54,506 nucleotides of DNA from an uncultured Bacteroidales bacterium (GCA_949285735.1 CASEAQ010000013.1:1-54506); one strand, 5' to 3'. Positions 8,724 through 18,748 are shown, counted from the stretch's first letter. The notes: generated from the sequence alone by a model not told the origin. Numbers and translations are program-made.

Positions 8724-10016
8724 TTATATGCCGCCGTCGATAATCCATATCTTCAGCGGATTGTCGTTGCGCATGGCGGCGACAATGGTTTTGTGTTCTT
8801 TCCGTGGGGAAAGGGCTTCCATGACGGCATATACGCCGCCGTACCCTTCGGAGTGTATCACCCCCTTGCAGCCAATCAGTGTGTAGCCGTTCCATTTGTC
8901 GAACAGCAGGCGTGTGTCGTATAGCCGCAGGGCTTCGCAGCTGCCAGTGGAGTCTTTGTCGAAGATTGATGTGAGAATGCGTCGGGCTGCATCTTCGGGC
9001 AGCTCTTGTTGCAACAGTGCCAGTCGGTCGGGCGTTATGTCCATGTCGATGCGAGTGTCGAGCCATTCGATGCCCTTCGTCGGCAACGATGTTATTTCTG
9101 CCGCACGGCTGCCGTTTCCATAATCGAAGTTGCGGCTTTCGAGTATGAGTTGTTTTTGTTCGCCATCGGTCACCCAATAGCGCATTTGCAGCAGTCGGTG
9201 TGATGCTGCATCGAATATGTATTCACGTTCGTTGTCGGCTTGCCCGAATGAATGCGAGCCGCCTAACAATGGGTGGGGAGAGGTCTGCCGCTTCGACTTT
9301 ATGTGCAGCGTGAGCGTTGAGTCGGAGTGTGTCACCGAGTAGGAATTTCCTTTTGTCTGTTCGGCTTGCAGTTTCTCATATTCCATCAGTGTGGCTATGT
9401 TTACCAGCATCGCGAAGTGATAGATGATGTTGCAGTCGATGGGGCTAATGGTGGCTTTGGTTGAGTGTTTCCACCACTGGTATTGCGCATTGCCGTCACA
9501 CACCACGAAGTGCTCGCCCCCCTTGTCGAGCCGCCATAGCTTCTTGCCATTGTGCAACATCACGTTCAGGTGGTGCTCGACGAATGGCAGGCTGGGGTCG
9601 ATAAAGTCGAAGTTGTCTTGCGGACGGGTGCGCACGAAAATTGTCGCCGAGAAGTTTTCCACATTGTTCATTGCAAATGAGGCGTTGCCAAGCGACTGCG
9701 ACGCAGCCACAGCCCTGCTCGATGTGTTTTGGTGGAATGCCAGTCCGGCAAGCAGCACCACGGCGGCAATCATTGCCGCCCACGACAGGTAGCGTGGCGT
9801 GCGAGTGTGTCGGCGGCGGTGTGTCGGCACCACGCTTCCCAATCCCGACGGAATGGCAATCGGGGCTTTGGGCGTGACGTAGTTGACTGCTGCGCAATAT
9901 TCGTTGTAGAGACGACGGCACTTTTCGCATTCGGCAACGTGCTCCCACATCTCCTTGTCTATCGGTTCGGAATCAAACATTTCCGCAATCCTGTCATTAA
10001 ATTCTTCGCAATTCAT
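8724..10016 (-). CDS. Transmembrane anti-sigma factor with zinc-finger and LolA/RsbN-like periplasmic domain
   Basis: 430 residues. A cytoplasmic zf-HC2 anti-sigma domain (residues 1-45) shows the H26-x3-C30-x2-C33 zinc motif in HVAECEKC. One membrane helix follows at about 77-95, and the large remainder is periplasmic, with beta-rich repeats (NFSATIFVRTRP, YIFDAASHRLLQMRYWV) reminiscent of LolA/outer-membrane-lipoprotein-sorting-like folds. It should hold the ECF sigma factor encoded 9 bases upstream until an envelope signal arrives. This differs from the FecR-type anti-sigma factors common in Bacteroidetes. The zinc finger and operon make the role clear; the signal is unknown. Confidence 0.8.
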   Translation of the reverse strand: MNCEEFNDRIAEMFDSEPIDKEMWEHVAECEKCRRLYNEYCAAVNYVTPKAPIAIPSGLGSVVPTHRRRHTRTPRYLSWAAMIAAVVLLAGLAFHQNTSSRAVAASQSLGNASFAMNNVENFSATIFVRTRPQDNFDFIDPSLPFVEHHLNVMLHNGKKLWRLDKGGEHFVVCDGNAQYQWWKHSTKATISPIDCNIIYHFAMLVNIATLMEYEKLQAEQTKGNSYSVTHSDSTLTLHIKSKRQTSPHPLLGGSHSFGQADNEREYIFDAASHRLLQMRYWVTDGEQKQLILESRNFDYGNGSRAAEITSLPTKGIEWLDTRIDMDITPDRLALLQQELPEDAARRILTSIFDKDSTGSCEALRLYDTRLLFDKWNGYTLIGCKGVIHSEGYGGVYAVMEALSPRKEHKTIVAAMRNDNPLKIWIIDGGI

Positions 10017-10025
10017 AGAGTGGTG

Positions 10026-10517
10026 TTATTTTTGGGTGGCGTGTATCATTTTCCTTATCTTGTCGATGCCATATCTGAATCGTGATTTTACGGTTGGCAA
10101 CGGCAAGTCGAGTATAGTGGCAATGTCGTTGAAACTTTTTCCGCCGATGGTCCGCAGCATTATCACTTCTTTCTGTTCTTCGGGAATGTGCTTCATCACG
10201 TGGGCTATGGCGCGGTATTCACGGTGGAAGTCGTCGTCGCTGCTTTCCTCGGCGATGTTGTTGTCGAGCGGCAAGAATTCGGCTTGATGACTGCGGTGCA
10301 GCGAAATGCAGGTATTCAGTAGGCTGCGGTAGAGGTAGCTCCTCAGGTCGGTGATGGAGGCAGTTGCTGCTGGGTTGTTCCAGATTTTCACGAATAGGTC
10401 TTGCAGGATGTCGGCAGCGGTGTCGGCATCGCCAATTTTGTAGCAAGCCAGGCGGAACAGGCTGTCTCGCTCGGCTTGGAAAATCTCGGTCACCTTGTCA
10501 TCGTCTTGTCGCCTCAT
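10026..10517 (-). CDS. ECF-type RNA polymerase sigma factor
   Basis: 163 residues from the ATG at 10517 (MRRQDDDK). A longer reading from 10574 adds 19 hydrophobic residues that do not fit a sigma factor. Region 2 is at about 10-75 (FRLACYKIGDADTAADILQDLFVKIW). Region 4 is at about 105-155, with the helix-turn-helix SFNDIATILDLPLPTVKSRFRYGIDKIR. It directs transcription of envelope genes and is probably held by the downstream anti-sigma protein; the receptor gene ends the operon. No consensus housekeeping promoter was seen upstream, which is compatible with autoregulation but does not prove it. Confidence 0.88.
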   Translation of the reverse strand: MRRQDDDKVTEIFQAERDSLFRLACYKIGDADTAADILQDLFVKIWNNPAATASITDLRSYLYRSLLNTCISLHRSHQAEFLPLDNNIAEESSDDDFHREYRAIAHVMKHIPEEQKEVIMLRTIGGKSFNDIATILDLPLPTVKSRFRYGIDKIRKMIHATQK

Positions 10518-10921
10518 TGGTTGTCGTTTTATTGTAAAGACGTAAAAGTAGAGAAAAAGATTTATGCCGGGCAAAAAAATAGTTAGCAGTGTGTAGTGAA
10601 GAGTTAGGAGTTAGCAATTAGTAGTTGGGAATTATTTCAGGGTGGTCGTAGAGATGCGGTTCGTTGCGTTTAAGGAGGATTTGTTAGATGTTTTTGGCGT
10701 ATAAGCAATTTTAATAATTGGGGGGAGGTAAATTGTGAAATTGTTTTTATATTTGCAACAAGTCCTGAATTTGTTGACGGTGCTGCTTTTTTTGAGGCAA
10801 AGTCGGCGAGTGCGTTTGTCGAGTGGACACGGCTTGGTGGTGCCGTGTTAATGTGACGCTCGTGCGTGGGCTTGTTTCCTTAATAGAATATACATAATTT
10901 ACTTAATAAAAAGAGTTTATC
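10518..10921. other. Divergent spacer between the ECF operon and the LRR gene
   Basis: 404 bases with no credible gene. It holds a -7 box, TATATTTG at 10748-10755, oriented toward the LRR gene and predicting a ~160-base leader. Near 10590-10640 is a run of TTAG/GTTAG-rich imperfect repeats of the kind scattered between genes in this window. I saw no riboswitch. Confidence 0.45.
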
Positions 10922-13900
10922 ATGAATAAGTTGCTGTTAGTTGTATTCCTGTATGCTATTGTTGGGTGGATGGAACTTCAAGCAAGAGAGCCGGTGACGC
11001 TGCATTCGCCAGCACCGGGAGAACTGAGGTTGAATTATGACGCACTTATTGCATCGGAAATAAAAGTCACGGGGCGGATAGACGCAACCGACATGAGCGT
11101 GCTGAAGCGGATAACGATGCATCGCACTCGGGAATTGGATCTCTCTGAGGTTACAATCGAGGCTTATAAAGGCTATAATGGAACCTTATGCATGTTGCTT
11201 CCCGATTGGATAATAGGTAATCCCAAAGAGTATTTATATAAGGCAAATACGCTCCCGGTACACTCTTATACCGAAGAAATAAGTGGACTTACTGGCTATT
11301 ACCTGTCGGGCAGTACAACGTTACAACGACTTGTTTTGCCTTCGACATTGGAAAATATCGAGCCTGACGCTTTCTGGGGTGCAAGTATGCTTGTGGAGTT
11401 GGTGGTCCCCGAAAATTCGCCCCATTTGCGAAGCGTGGACAATGTGATATATACTGCCGACATGAAACGGCTTGTGGCAATCGCCCCATGCTATGCCGGC
11501 GACTTGGAAATACCGTCGAGTGTCGAGAAGATAGACTCTTGCGCATTGAAAGGAGCGCGCATTGCCTGCCTTAAATTTAATTCCACTGTGCCGCCCGACA
11601 TGCCGGGCAGTGCGATTATCGATGCCGCCTATGTGCAGGCTGGCAATCCGGTTGAATATAAAAAACTATTCCCCAACATTGACTGCGTTTCGAGCATCGA
11701 CGAGGTGGTGGTGTTGAACAACAGCCAGGGTGAGTTGCTCGAAAATATTGCCAAGCAAGGTGTTGAGACCGATGAAGTGCGCCGCGTGAGAGTGACGGGC
11801 GAGGTGAGTATCGACGACTTGGACGAGCTGTTTGCGTTGCCCAATTTGCACTATGCCGACCTGTCGGGTGCAACGACATCGGGCAAAGTCAAGATTCCGG
11901 CAGGAACTTTGTGTGATGTGAAATTCCCGTCGGGTAGCTACTCTTTGGAGATTGGAGACAATTACCTTCATGGCAGCCTCGTGCTGCCCGAGGGGGTGAG
12001 TTATTTGTCGTGTTTAAACACTTACTACACGTCGGCGGTTTTCCCATCGACATTGAGTGGTATCTCGTATAAAAGAGGAATTATTGAGAGTGCCGACTTC
12101 TCGGCTTGTAAAGATATGCGCACGTTGCGAGCATTCTCGGAGTGTTCTAATTTGACGACATTGCTGCTGCCGCCCAATCTTGAAGAACTTTATGATGTGA
12201 ATGCATCGTTGGCTTCGGTAGAATTTCCCGAGAGCCTGACAAACATCGAGGATTGCTCTGGCTGGGAGGTTGAAACGTTGCGGCTGCCATCGTCGTTGGA
12301 GAGAATAAGATATTTTAACGTGATGTATTATTTAAAGGAGATAGATGCATCGAAGTGTTCCAAATTGACTTATATGGATGGAGCGTTCGATTATTGCCCA
12401 TTGCTGACACATGTCGATTTAAGCATGTGCCCCGTTTTGACTCTTAGTGGCTTCCATGGCGTTGATATGGTGTTGGCTGACGGCTCTATTGAATCTGTAG
12501 GAGGAGGTGCTGGCATAGGAGGAACCAGACTCCCAAGGATGCGTTTCAGTGGTTTGGAACAAATAAAACTGCCATCATCGGCGAGGAAAGTGAGTGTCAG
12601 TTTTCGTTGTCCAAATTTAAAGGAGCTTGATCTTGAGCATTGTTATGCATTGAAAGGATTGGAGATTGATGATTGTTACCGGCTTAGCAAGTTGTCGTTG
12701 CCGCCGTCGTTGACAACCATAGGGTTGGAGGGCTGCACGGGGTTGAAGGAGATAAGGGCATCGAGCGTCATGCCGCCGAAATTCTATGATGCATCAGATA
12801 CAATACTGTTGTCGAATGTCGTTCTGCATGTGCCGTTAAGGAGCGGTGCCAAATATCGTGCCAACTTGTGGCGCGAATGTAAGGAGATTGTAGAGGAGGG
12901 TTATTCGGTGGCAATATCTGCCGATGATGCTTTCTTGATAGATGGTGCCGGATTGTATGGAAAGGGCGAAAATGCGACCCTTTCGTTTACTCCAACGCCT
13001 GTCAACGAATTTCAGAATTATGAGATAAACGAGTGGCTTATAAATGACACATTGTCGCTGACTGGCAATGTCGTTACTTTCCAGCCAACGGGAAATAGCA
13101 CTGTTGTTGCCGAAGTGGTGAAAGGTGAGTTCGACTATGACAAATGCGATATAGTGTTAGAGTTGGAGGCGCAAAAAGACACCTCTTGCATTTTGGACTT
13201 TAGCAACTTCGTCAAAATATATGACAGCAACGGCAAAGAGTATTCCGACAAAGATAAGTCGATAGCGCTTCCATTAAAGAAAGGGGTGCAGCAGTTCGTG
13301 ATTGTTGGAGATGTCGGCACACTGGACTTCAATGCAAAATTTATCTGTAGCAACAAGCTCAAACTCAAATTGCTGAAAGTTATCGATAAGGAATCGTTGC
13401 ATGAATTGAATGTCAGATGGACGAAATGTGACGAACTCGACCTGTCGGGGTGCAGCAATCTGACAAAGTTGGTGGCAAATAAATGTGGGCTTGTCAAGCT
13501 CAACGTGTCGGGTTGCACGAAGCTGGCTGAGATGAATCTCATGAATAATGCACTTACCGAAATCAACCTGACAGGTTGCTCGGGGCTGACCAAAATAAAT
13601 GTCAGAGATAATGATCTTGTCGAACTTGATTTGTCCGACAGTCCGAAATTGGTTGACTTCTTCCTTTATCCCAATGAAAAACTTGAAAAACTAAATATGT
13701 CGGGTTGTGCATTGGTTCCGGATTTGACTGTCAATAGTGGAGTGCTAAAGGAAATCGATTTGTCGGGTTGTGTCAGCCTCAAAATGTTGTCGCTTGACAA
13801 TAATCTCCTCACGTCGCTTGTCCTCACTGAAGGGTGCGACAAGTTGGAGTATGTGTATGTGGCGAACAACAATTTGACCAAATTGCGGTTGCCAGGGTGC

Positions 13901-15136
13901 AGTTCGCTGGTCTATCTGTCAATGTCGGGTAACCCCAACTTGGAGGTTTTGGACCTTTCGGGGTGTTCAAGCCTTCCCGATTTGTTTTTGGCGGATGGAG
14001 TGGTTCGCGAAGTCAACTTGGCAGGCTGCAGCGGGTTGCAGGTTTGCAGTGTCAGCTACAACAATCTCAAGAGCATTGATTTGTCGGATTGCGCCGAGTT
14101 GACGACTCTTAATGTTGAACATAATGAGCTGGAAGAGCTCGACTTGTCGCGTAATACAAAGATTAATACTCTTTATATGTCACATAATCCGTTGAAACGG
14201 CTCAATTTGTCGGGTTTGGCAGAATTGACCCGAGTAAACATTGGCGCGAGATTTGGGCTGTCGAAACTTGAGACGGCCGACTTGAGCGGCACCGGCATTG
14301 CCGAAATCAATATCAGCGGCTGCGCATTGAAAGAACTCGACTTGTCGAATTGCTTGAAGCTAAAAAATGTGAATGTCAGTGGCAATTCCATCGAGCATTT
14401 GTGGCTTGATGGCTGTACAGGGGTGACCCAATTGCTTGCAGACAATAACAGTATGTCGGAACTCGACTTGAGCGACTGCGTGAACCTCGAACAGTTGCAA
14501 TGCAGGAACAACTGGCTGCGAGAGCTTGTGCTGGCACCGGGAACGCCGACGCAGCGGGCGATGTTGAGCAGCAATCCGTCGGCATTCTCGATAATGACAC
14601 CGACGCTGTATGAGGTGTTGTATGCGCCTTCAAACATGATGTATAAGGTTGACGAATATACAGTGGATCAATTGGGATATATTGACTTGAGTGCCGAGTT
14701 GCACCCGCAAGGCTGCAGCGAGCCGACCGTAATCGACTTTAGCCGCTCGGAGCGGTTGCCCGAAGGCGACGGTAACGGCATGTATGATTTGGCTTACAAC
14801 GGGGTGTATGTTTTCGTGATGACCAACGCCGATTATCCCGAATTGCGATATACCGGCGCATTCACCTACCATTCGGGAACCGACCCTTCGGTAATATCGT
14901 CGGCACTGCTCGATGGCGTAAAAGTGATGGTTTCGGGCGATGAGGTCGTTGTCGAGGGGCTTGCCGATGGCGTGGCAGTTGCGCTCGTGTCGTTGAACGG
15001 GCGTGTGTTGGCGCGCACTGTTGCCGATGGTACAGAAGCGGCAAGGATTGCCGTTCCCGATGAAGGCGGCGACGTGTATTTGTTGACTTTCGACAACGGA
15101 ATGGAGCGCGGCGCGCTTAAAATCGTGGCTAAATGA
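10922..15136 (+). CDS. Giant secreted leucine-rich-repeat protein with T9SS-like C-terminal domain
   Basis: 1404 residues. Signal peptide MNKLLLVVFLYAIVGWMELQA. The N-terminal half has BspA-type LRR_5 segments (LPSTLENIEPDAFWGAS, LPPSLTTIGLEGC). Residues of about 835-1245 form twenty or so ~21-residue repeats of the form L..L.LSGC..L..L.V..N, a right-handed solenoid. The last ~85 residues (VISSALLDGVKVMVSG ... ALKIVAK) resemble a type A sorting domain of the type IX secretion system: VSLNGRVLAR, then a basic strand at the end. It is likely exported and surface-attached, acting in binding or adhesion. It is monocistronic with its own promoter. Function is inferred from architecture only. Confidence 0.82.
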   Translation: MNKLLLVVFLYAIVGWMELQAREPVTLHSPAPGELRLNYDALIASEIKVTGRIDATDMSVLKRITMHRTRELDLSEVTIEAYKGYNGTLCMLLPDWIIGNPKEYLYKANTLPVHSYTEEISGLTGYYLSGSTTLQRLVLPSTLENIEPDAFWGASMLVELVVPENSPHLRSVDNVIYTADMKRLVAIAPCYAGDLEIPSSVEKIDSCALKGARIACLKFNSTVPPDMPGSAIIDAAYVQAGNPVEYKKLFPNIDCVSSIDEVVVLNNSQGELLENIAKQGVETDEVRRVRVTGEVSIDDLDELFALPNLHYADLSGATTSGKVKIPAGTLCDVKFPSGSYSLEIGDNYLHGSLVLPEGVSYLSCLNTYYTSAVFPSTLSGISYKRGIIESADFSACKDMRTLRAFSECSNLTTLLLPPNLEELYDVNASLASVEFPESLTNIEDCSGWEVETLRLPSSLERIRYFNVMYYLKEIDASKCSKLTYMDGAFDYCPLLTHVDLSMCPVLTLSGFHGVDMVLADGSIESVGGGAGIGGTRLPRMRFSGLEQIKLPSSARKVSVSFRCPNLKELDLEHCYALKGLEIDDCYRLSKLSLPPSLTTIGLEGCTGLKEIRASSVMPPKFYDASDTILLSNVVLHVPLRSGAKYRANLWRECKEIVEEGYSVAISADDAFLIDGAGLYGKGENATLSFTPTPVNEFQNYEINEWLINDTLSLTGNVVTFQPTGNSTVVAEVVKGEFDYDKCDIVLELEAQKDTSCILDFSNFVKIYDSNGKEYSDKDKSIALPLKKGVQQFVIVGDVGTLDFNAKFICSNKLKLKLLKVIDKESLHELNVRWTKCDELDLSGCSNLTKLVANKCGLVKLNVSGCTKLAEMNLMNNALTEINLTGCSGLTKINVRDNDLVELDLSDSPKLVDFFLYPNEKLEKLNMSGCALVPDLTVNSGVLKEIDLSGCVSLKMLSLDNNLLTSLVLTEGCDKLEYVYVANNNLTKLRLPGCSSLVYLSMSGNPNLEVLDLSGCSSLPDLFLADGVVREVNLAGCSGLQVCSVSYNNLKSIDLSDCAELTTLNVEHNELEELDLSRNTKINTLYMSHNPLKRLNLSGLAELTRVNIGARFGLSKLETADLSGTGIAEINISGCALKELDLSNCLKLKNVNVSGNSIEHLWLDGCTGVTQLLADNNSMSELDLSDCVNLEQLQCRNNWLRELVLAPGTPTQRAMLSSNPSAFSIMTPTLYEVLYAPSNMMYKVDEYTVDQLGYIDLSAELHPQGCSEPTVIDFSRSERLPEGDGNGMYDLAYNGVYVFVMTNADYPELRYTGAFTYHSGTDPSVISSALLDGVKVMVSGDEVVVEGLADGVAVALVSLNGRVLARTVADGTEAARIAVPDEGGDVYLLTFDNGMERGALKIVAK

Positions 15137-15204
15137 TGTGACGGCGACTGTTGGAAAAGACTTGTATTCCAACGACAGATGGAGAGCCGTGTGAAAATTA
15201 TTGT

Positions 15205-15212
15205 TATCTTTG
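15205..15212 (+). promoter_or_regulatory. -7 box upstream of pepT
   Basis: TATCTTTG, 78 bases before the pepT ATG. It immediately precedes a hairpin followed by a T-run, so transcripts starting here would begin in or at that hairpin. Confidence 0.45.
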
Positions 15213-15213
15213 T

Positions 15214-15253
15214 GACAAGCAAAGCGTGAAAAGGCCTTGCTTGTCGCTTTTTT
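15214..15253 (+). terminator. Hairpin plus T-run between the LRR gene and pepT
   Basis: GACAAGCAA (15214-15222) pairs perfectly with 15237-15245, followed by GCTTTTTT. It has the form of an intrinsic terminator for the LRR gene. Because it follows a -7 box, it could instead attenuate pepT. Confidence 0.6.
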
Positions 15254-15289
15254 CTGATTTGGAATTAATGTTTTCCCTTTATAATCACT

Positions 15290-16519
15290 ATGATGACTGT
15301 AGTAGATCGCTTTTTGCAATATGTGAAGTTTGACACGCAAAGTGACGAACTCACCAACTTGACGCCGTCCACGCCCGGGCAGATGATTTTTGCCCAGCAT
15401 CTTGAGAAGGACTTGAAGCAACTCGGGCTTACCGATATTTCGCTTGACGAAAATGGTTACTTGATGGCAACGTTGCCAGCCAATTGCGACAAGCCGGTGC
15501 CGACGGTGGGATTCATCGCCCACTTGGACACGTCGCCCGATATGTCGGGGCACCATGTGTCGCCTCGCATCGTGGAGAAGTATGACGGCGGCGACATCGT
15601 GTTGAATGCCGAGAAGAATATAGTGCTGTCGCCAGAGCAGTTCCCCGAATTGAAAGACTATGAGGGGCAAGACCTGATTGTGACCGACGGCAACACGCTG
15701 CTCGGTGCCGACGACAAGGCTGGCATAGCCGAGATAATCGCGGCTGTCGATTATCTGAAGTCGCATCCCGAAATAAAGCATGGCAAAATACGCATAGCTT
15801 TCAATCCCGACGAGGAAATTGGGCAAGGAGCGCATAAATTCGACGTGCAAAAGTTTGGTGCTGACTGGGCATACACGATGGACGGCGGTGCGATAGGCGA
15901 ACTCGAATATGAGAATTTCAATGCCGCTGTGGCAAAGGTTACGTTCAATGGGCGCAACGTGCATCCGGGATATGCCAAGCACAAGATGATAAACTCGATA
16001 CGCATTGCCAACCAATATGCAATCATGCTTCCACGTTGGGAAACTCCTGAACACACCGAGGGGTATGAAGGATTCTATCACCTTGTGGGCATTGAAGGAA
16101 ATGTAGAGCAGACGGTTATCACCTACATTATTCGCGACCATGACCGCGACCGCTTTGAACGCCGCAAGAAGGAACTCGAACATCTTGCCCGCAAAGTGAA
16201 CAATGAGTTCCCCGGCTGTGTGTCGATAGAGATTAAAGACCAGTATTACAACATGGTTGAGAAAATCAAGCCAGTGATGCACATCATCGACATCGCCAAG
16301 GCAGCAATGGAGCGCGCCGGGGTGAAGCCTGTGGTGCAACCGATACGTGGCGGAACCGACGGGGCACAGTTGTCGTTCAAGGGGTTGCCTTGCCCGAATA
16401 TCTTTGCCGGCGGTCTCAACTTCCACGGCCGTTATGAGTTTGTGCCTATTCCATCGATGGAGCGCGCCACCGACACCATAATCGAGATATGCAAAATCGT
16501 TGCTGAGGAGGCTAAGTAA
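15290..16519 (+). CDS. pepT: Peptidase T (tripeptide aminopeptidase), M20B
   Basis: 409 residues, the normal PepT length. It removes the N-terminal residue from tripeptides in the cytoplasm using two zinc ions. The signatures are in order: [11 protein letters not shown] (first metal ligand H and nearby D), LLGADDKAG (bridging D), [11 protein letters not shown] (catalytic and metal E pair), [10 protein letters not shown], and [18 protein letters not shown] near the C-terminus. Two adjacent ATGs (15290, 15293) are possible starts. ruvB begins 2 bases after the stop, so the two are co-transcribed. It might work with the upstream-encoded peptide importer, but that gene is not in the same operon. 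Confidence 0.93.
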   Translation: MMTVVDRFLQYVKFDTQSDELTNLTPSTPGQMIFAQHLEKDLKQLGLTDISLDENGYLMATLPANCDKPVPTVGFIAHLDTSPDMSGHHVSPRIVEKYDGGDIVLNAEKNIVLSPEQFPELKDYEGQDLIVTDGNTLLGADDKAGIAEIIAAVDYLKSHPEIKHGKIRIAFNPDEEIGQGAHKFDVQKFGADWAYTMDGGAIGELEYENFNAAVAKVTFNGRNVHPGYAKHKMINSIRIANQYAIMLPRWETPEHTEGYEGFYHLVGIEGNVEQTVITYIIRDHDRDRFERRKKELEHLARKVNNEFPGCVSIEIKDQYYNMVEKIKPVMHIIDIAKAAMERAGVKPVVQPIRGGTDGAQLSFKGLPCPNIFAGGLNFHGRYEFVPIPSMERATDTIIEICKIVAEEAK

Positions 16520-16521
16520 TC

Positions 16522-17541
16522 ATGCCCGACAATTTTGATATAAGACGGGAACGTATCGAGAGCGACAAAGACTTTGAACGGGCATTGCGCCCGATGGTTT
16601 TCGACGACTTCAGCGGACAAGACAAGGTCATCGAAAACCTGCGAGTGTTTGTCGCAGCCGCTCGATTGCGCGGCGAGGCTCTCGACCATATTTTGCTGCA
16701 CGGGCCTCCAGGATTAGGAAAAACGACGCTGTCAAATATCGTTGCCAACGAGCTTGGGGTGGGATTCAAGGTCACTTCGGGGCCTGTACTCGACAAGCCC
16801 GGCGACTTGGCGGGCATTCTCACGTCGCTCGAAGAAAACGATGTACTGTTTATCGACGAAATCCACCGTCTTAGCCCCGTGGTGGAGGAATATCTCTACT
16901 CGGCAATGGAGGATTATCGCATCGACATAATGATTGACAAGGGGCCCGGGGCGCGGTCGGTGCAGCTCACGCTGTCGCCGTTCACGCTCATTGGAGCCAC
17001 CACTCGCAGCGGATTGCTCACAGCTCCGTTGAGGGCGCGCTTCGGCATCAATTGCCACCTCGAATATTACGACCACTCGGTGCTGCAAGGAATCGTGAAG
17101 CGGTCGGCTCGCCTGCTGGACGTGCCAATCACCGACGATGCCTCGCGCGAGATTGCGCTGCGTAGCCGTGGCACGCCACGCATAGCCAACTCGCTGCTGC
17201 GCCGTGTGCGCGACTTCGCTCAGGTGAAAGGCGACGGGTCGGTCAACAGCACAATTGCTCGTTACGCGCTCGAAGCCCTCAATATCGACCAATATGGCCT
17301 CGATGAAATCGACAACAAGATACTGACGACGATTATCGACAAGTTCAAGGGCGGACCTGTGGGGCTTACGACCATAGCCACGGCCCTTGGCGAAGACCCC
17401 GGCACGATAGAGGAGGTGTATGAGCCGTTCCTCATCAAGGAAGGCTTCATAAAGCGCACACCACGTGGCCGCGAAGTCACCGACCTCGCCTACACCCACC
17501 TTGGTCGCAACCGCTTTGCCTCCGAGACGTCATTGTTTTAA
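16522..17541 (+). CDS. ruvB: Holliday junction branch migration ATPase RuvB
   Basis: 339 residues, full length. It forms the hexameric motor that, with RuvA, drives branch migration at Holliday junctions. Visible motifs: Walker [10 protein letters not shown] (about 61-69), Walker B DEIH, the sensor-1 region [18 protein letters not shown], sensor 2 near [18 protein letters not shown], and the C-terminal winged helix ending in [15 protein letters not shown]. It follows pepT by 2 bases. ruvA and ruvC are not nearby, as is common in Bacteroidetes. Confidence 0.97.
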   Translation: MPDNFDIRRERIESDKDFERALRPMVFDDFSGQDKVIENLRVFVAAARLRGEALDHILLHGPPGLGKTTLSNIVANELGVGFKVTSGPVLDKPGDLAGILTSLEENDVLFIDEIHRLSPVVEEYLYSAMEDYRIDIMIDKGPGARSVQLTLSPFTLIGATTRSGLLTAPLRARFGINCHLEYYDHSVLQGIVKRSARLLDVPITDDASREIALRSRGTPRIANSLLRRVRDFAQVKGDGSVNSTIARYALEALNIDQYGLDEIDNKILTTIIDKFKGGPVGLTTIATALGEDPGTIEEVYEPFLIKEGFIKRTPRGREVTDLAYTHLGRNRFASETSLF

Positions 17542-17578
17542 ATGCGTTGATATTGAACATCTGCATGAAATAGATAGT

Positions 17579-17612
17579 ATCCGCCTGTTTGTCGGCATGG
17601 CAAACGGCGGAT
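17579..17612 (+). terminator. Possible terminator hairpin after ruvB
   Basis: ATCCGCC-T-GTTTG pairs with CAAAC-GGCGGAT (17601-17612) with one bulge and a ~9-base loop. No U-tract follows, so termination is uncertain. It lies between ruvB and the DUF1016 gene. Confidence 0.4.
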
Positions 17613-17634
17613 TCTGCAAATTGATGTAAGGTTA

Positions 17635-18702
17635 ATGGAAACAAAACTGGAATATGTGCACACTGGCAACCTGCTGCATGATAGCCGAATAATCATCGAG
17701 TCGGCTCGCAGTCAGGCATATATGGCAATCAATACGGCAATGGTCGAGCGAAATTGGTTATTGGGGAAACGAATTGCCGAAGAAGAACTGAAGGGTCAGA
17801 ACCGTGCGGAATATGGCAGCGAGGTTATAAAACGCTTAGCTCGTGAATTGACTACCTTGTATGGCAAAGGGTTTGATTACAGTAGTTTATATAAATTTGT
17901 AAGGTTTTATAAGTTGTTCCCTCAAATTTTGGACTCAGTGAGTACAAAATCGGTTTTGCTCACGTGGACTCACTATCGCACATTGCTTCAGGTTGATAAC
18001 GACGAAGCACGACAATGGTATGCCACAGAAGCAGCCAATGAGATGTGGAGTGTGCGCACATTGCAACGAAACATTTCTTCGCAATATTATTTCCGCCTTT
18101 TGCAATCGCAGCACAAAGATTTGGTGAAAGGTGAAATGAAGTCGATTACTGCTCCAATGCAAGGTGACAAACTGGAATTTATAAAAAATCCCGTCGTGGC
18201 AGAATTTCTGGGGCTGTCATCCAATTCCGATTTCACCGAAACGGAATTGGAAAAGAATATCCTTGCCAATTTGCAGAAATTTTTAATGGAGATGGGTAAA
18301 GGGTATGCTTTCGTGGCACGGCAGCAACACATATACACCGAAAAACAAGATTATTATATCGACTTGGTGTTTTACAATTACATTCTCAAATGCTTTGTGC
18401 TGGTTGACCTTAAAACAAGCAAAATAACCTATCAGGACATTGGGCAAATGGATATGTATATCCGAATGTATGACGAATTGAAACGCACGGAGGGCGACAA
18501 TCCGACACTGGGCATCGTGCTTTGTGCCGACACCGACGAAGATATTGCCCGCTATTCGATATTGAAAGGTAATGAGCAGCTGTTTGCCTCCAAATACAAA
18601 CTTTATTTGCCGACTGACGAAGAATTACGCCGAGAAATTGAACAGCAAAAAGCAATTTATTACTTGCAGCACCAATCTATCAGCAAGTCATTTTCTGAAT
18701 AG
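17635..18702 (+). CDS. DUF1016 (YhcG-type) PDDEXK nuclease-domain protein
   Basis: 355 residues. The N-terminal half (about 10-170) is the helical DUF1016_N domain (YMAINTAMVERNWLLGKRIAEEE, SSLYKFVRFYKLFPQI, THYRTLLQV). The C-terminal half has a PDDEXK-like core with YYIDLVFYN and FVLVDLKTSK, giving the D...(D/E)xK pattern of the nuclease fold. YhcG-family proteins recur in mobile and defence-related settings, and their role is poorly defined. Here it stands between ruvB and a flippase without restriction-modification genes. The sequence is more AT-rich than ruvB next to it, which hints at later acquisition. Confidence 0.8.
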   Translation: METKLEYVHTGNLLHDSRIIIESARSQAYMAINTAMVERNWLLGKRIAEEELKGQNRAEYGSEVIKRLARELTTLYGKGFDYSSLYKFVRFYKLFPQILDSVSTKSVLLTWTHYRTLLQVDNDEARQWYATEAANEMWSVRTLQRNISSQYYFRLLQSQHKDLVKGEMKSITAPMQGDKLEFIKNPVVAEFLGLSSNSDFTETELEKNILANLQKFLMEMGKGYAFVARQQHIYTEKQDYYIDLVFYNYILKCFVLVDLKTSKITYQDIGQMDMYIRMYDELKRTEGDNPTLGIVLCADTDEDIARYSILKGNEQLFASKYKLYLPTDEELRREIEQQKAIYYLQHQSISKSFSE

Positions 18703-18748
18703 GACTTTGGGCAGAGGATAAATATAATTTAAAAACAAAAAAACTATT

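Noticed and set aside
14630-16426. 598-codon open frame on the minus strand
   Set aside because: It lies opposite the LRR gene end and nearly all of pepT, both clear genes. It has no domain; the H/V/R-rich composition is the typical mirror of codon usage here.
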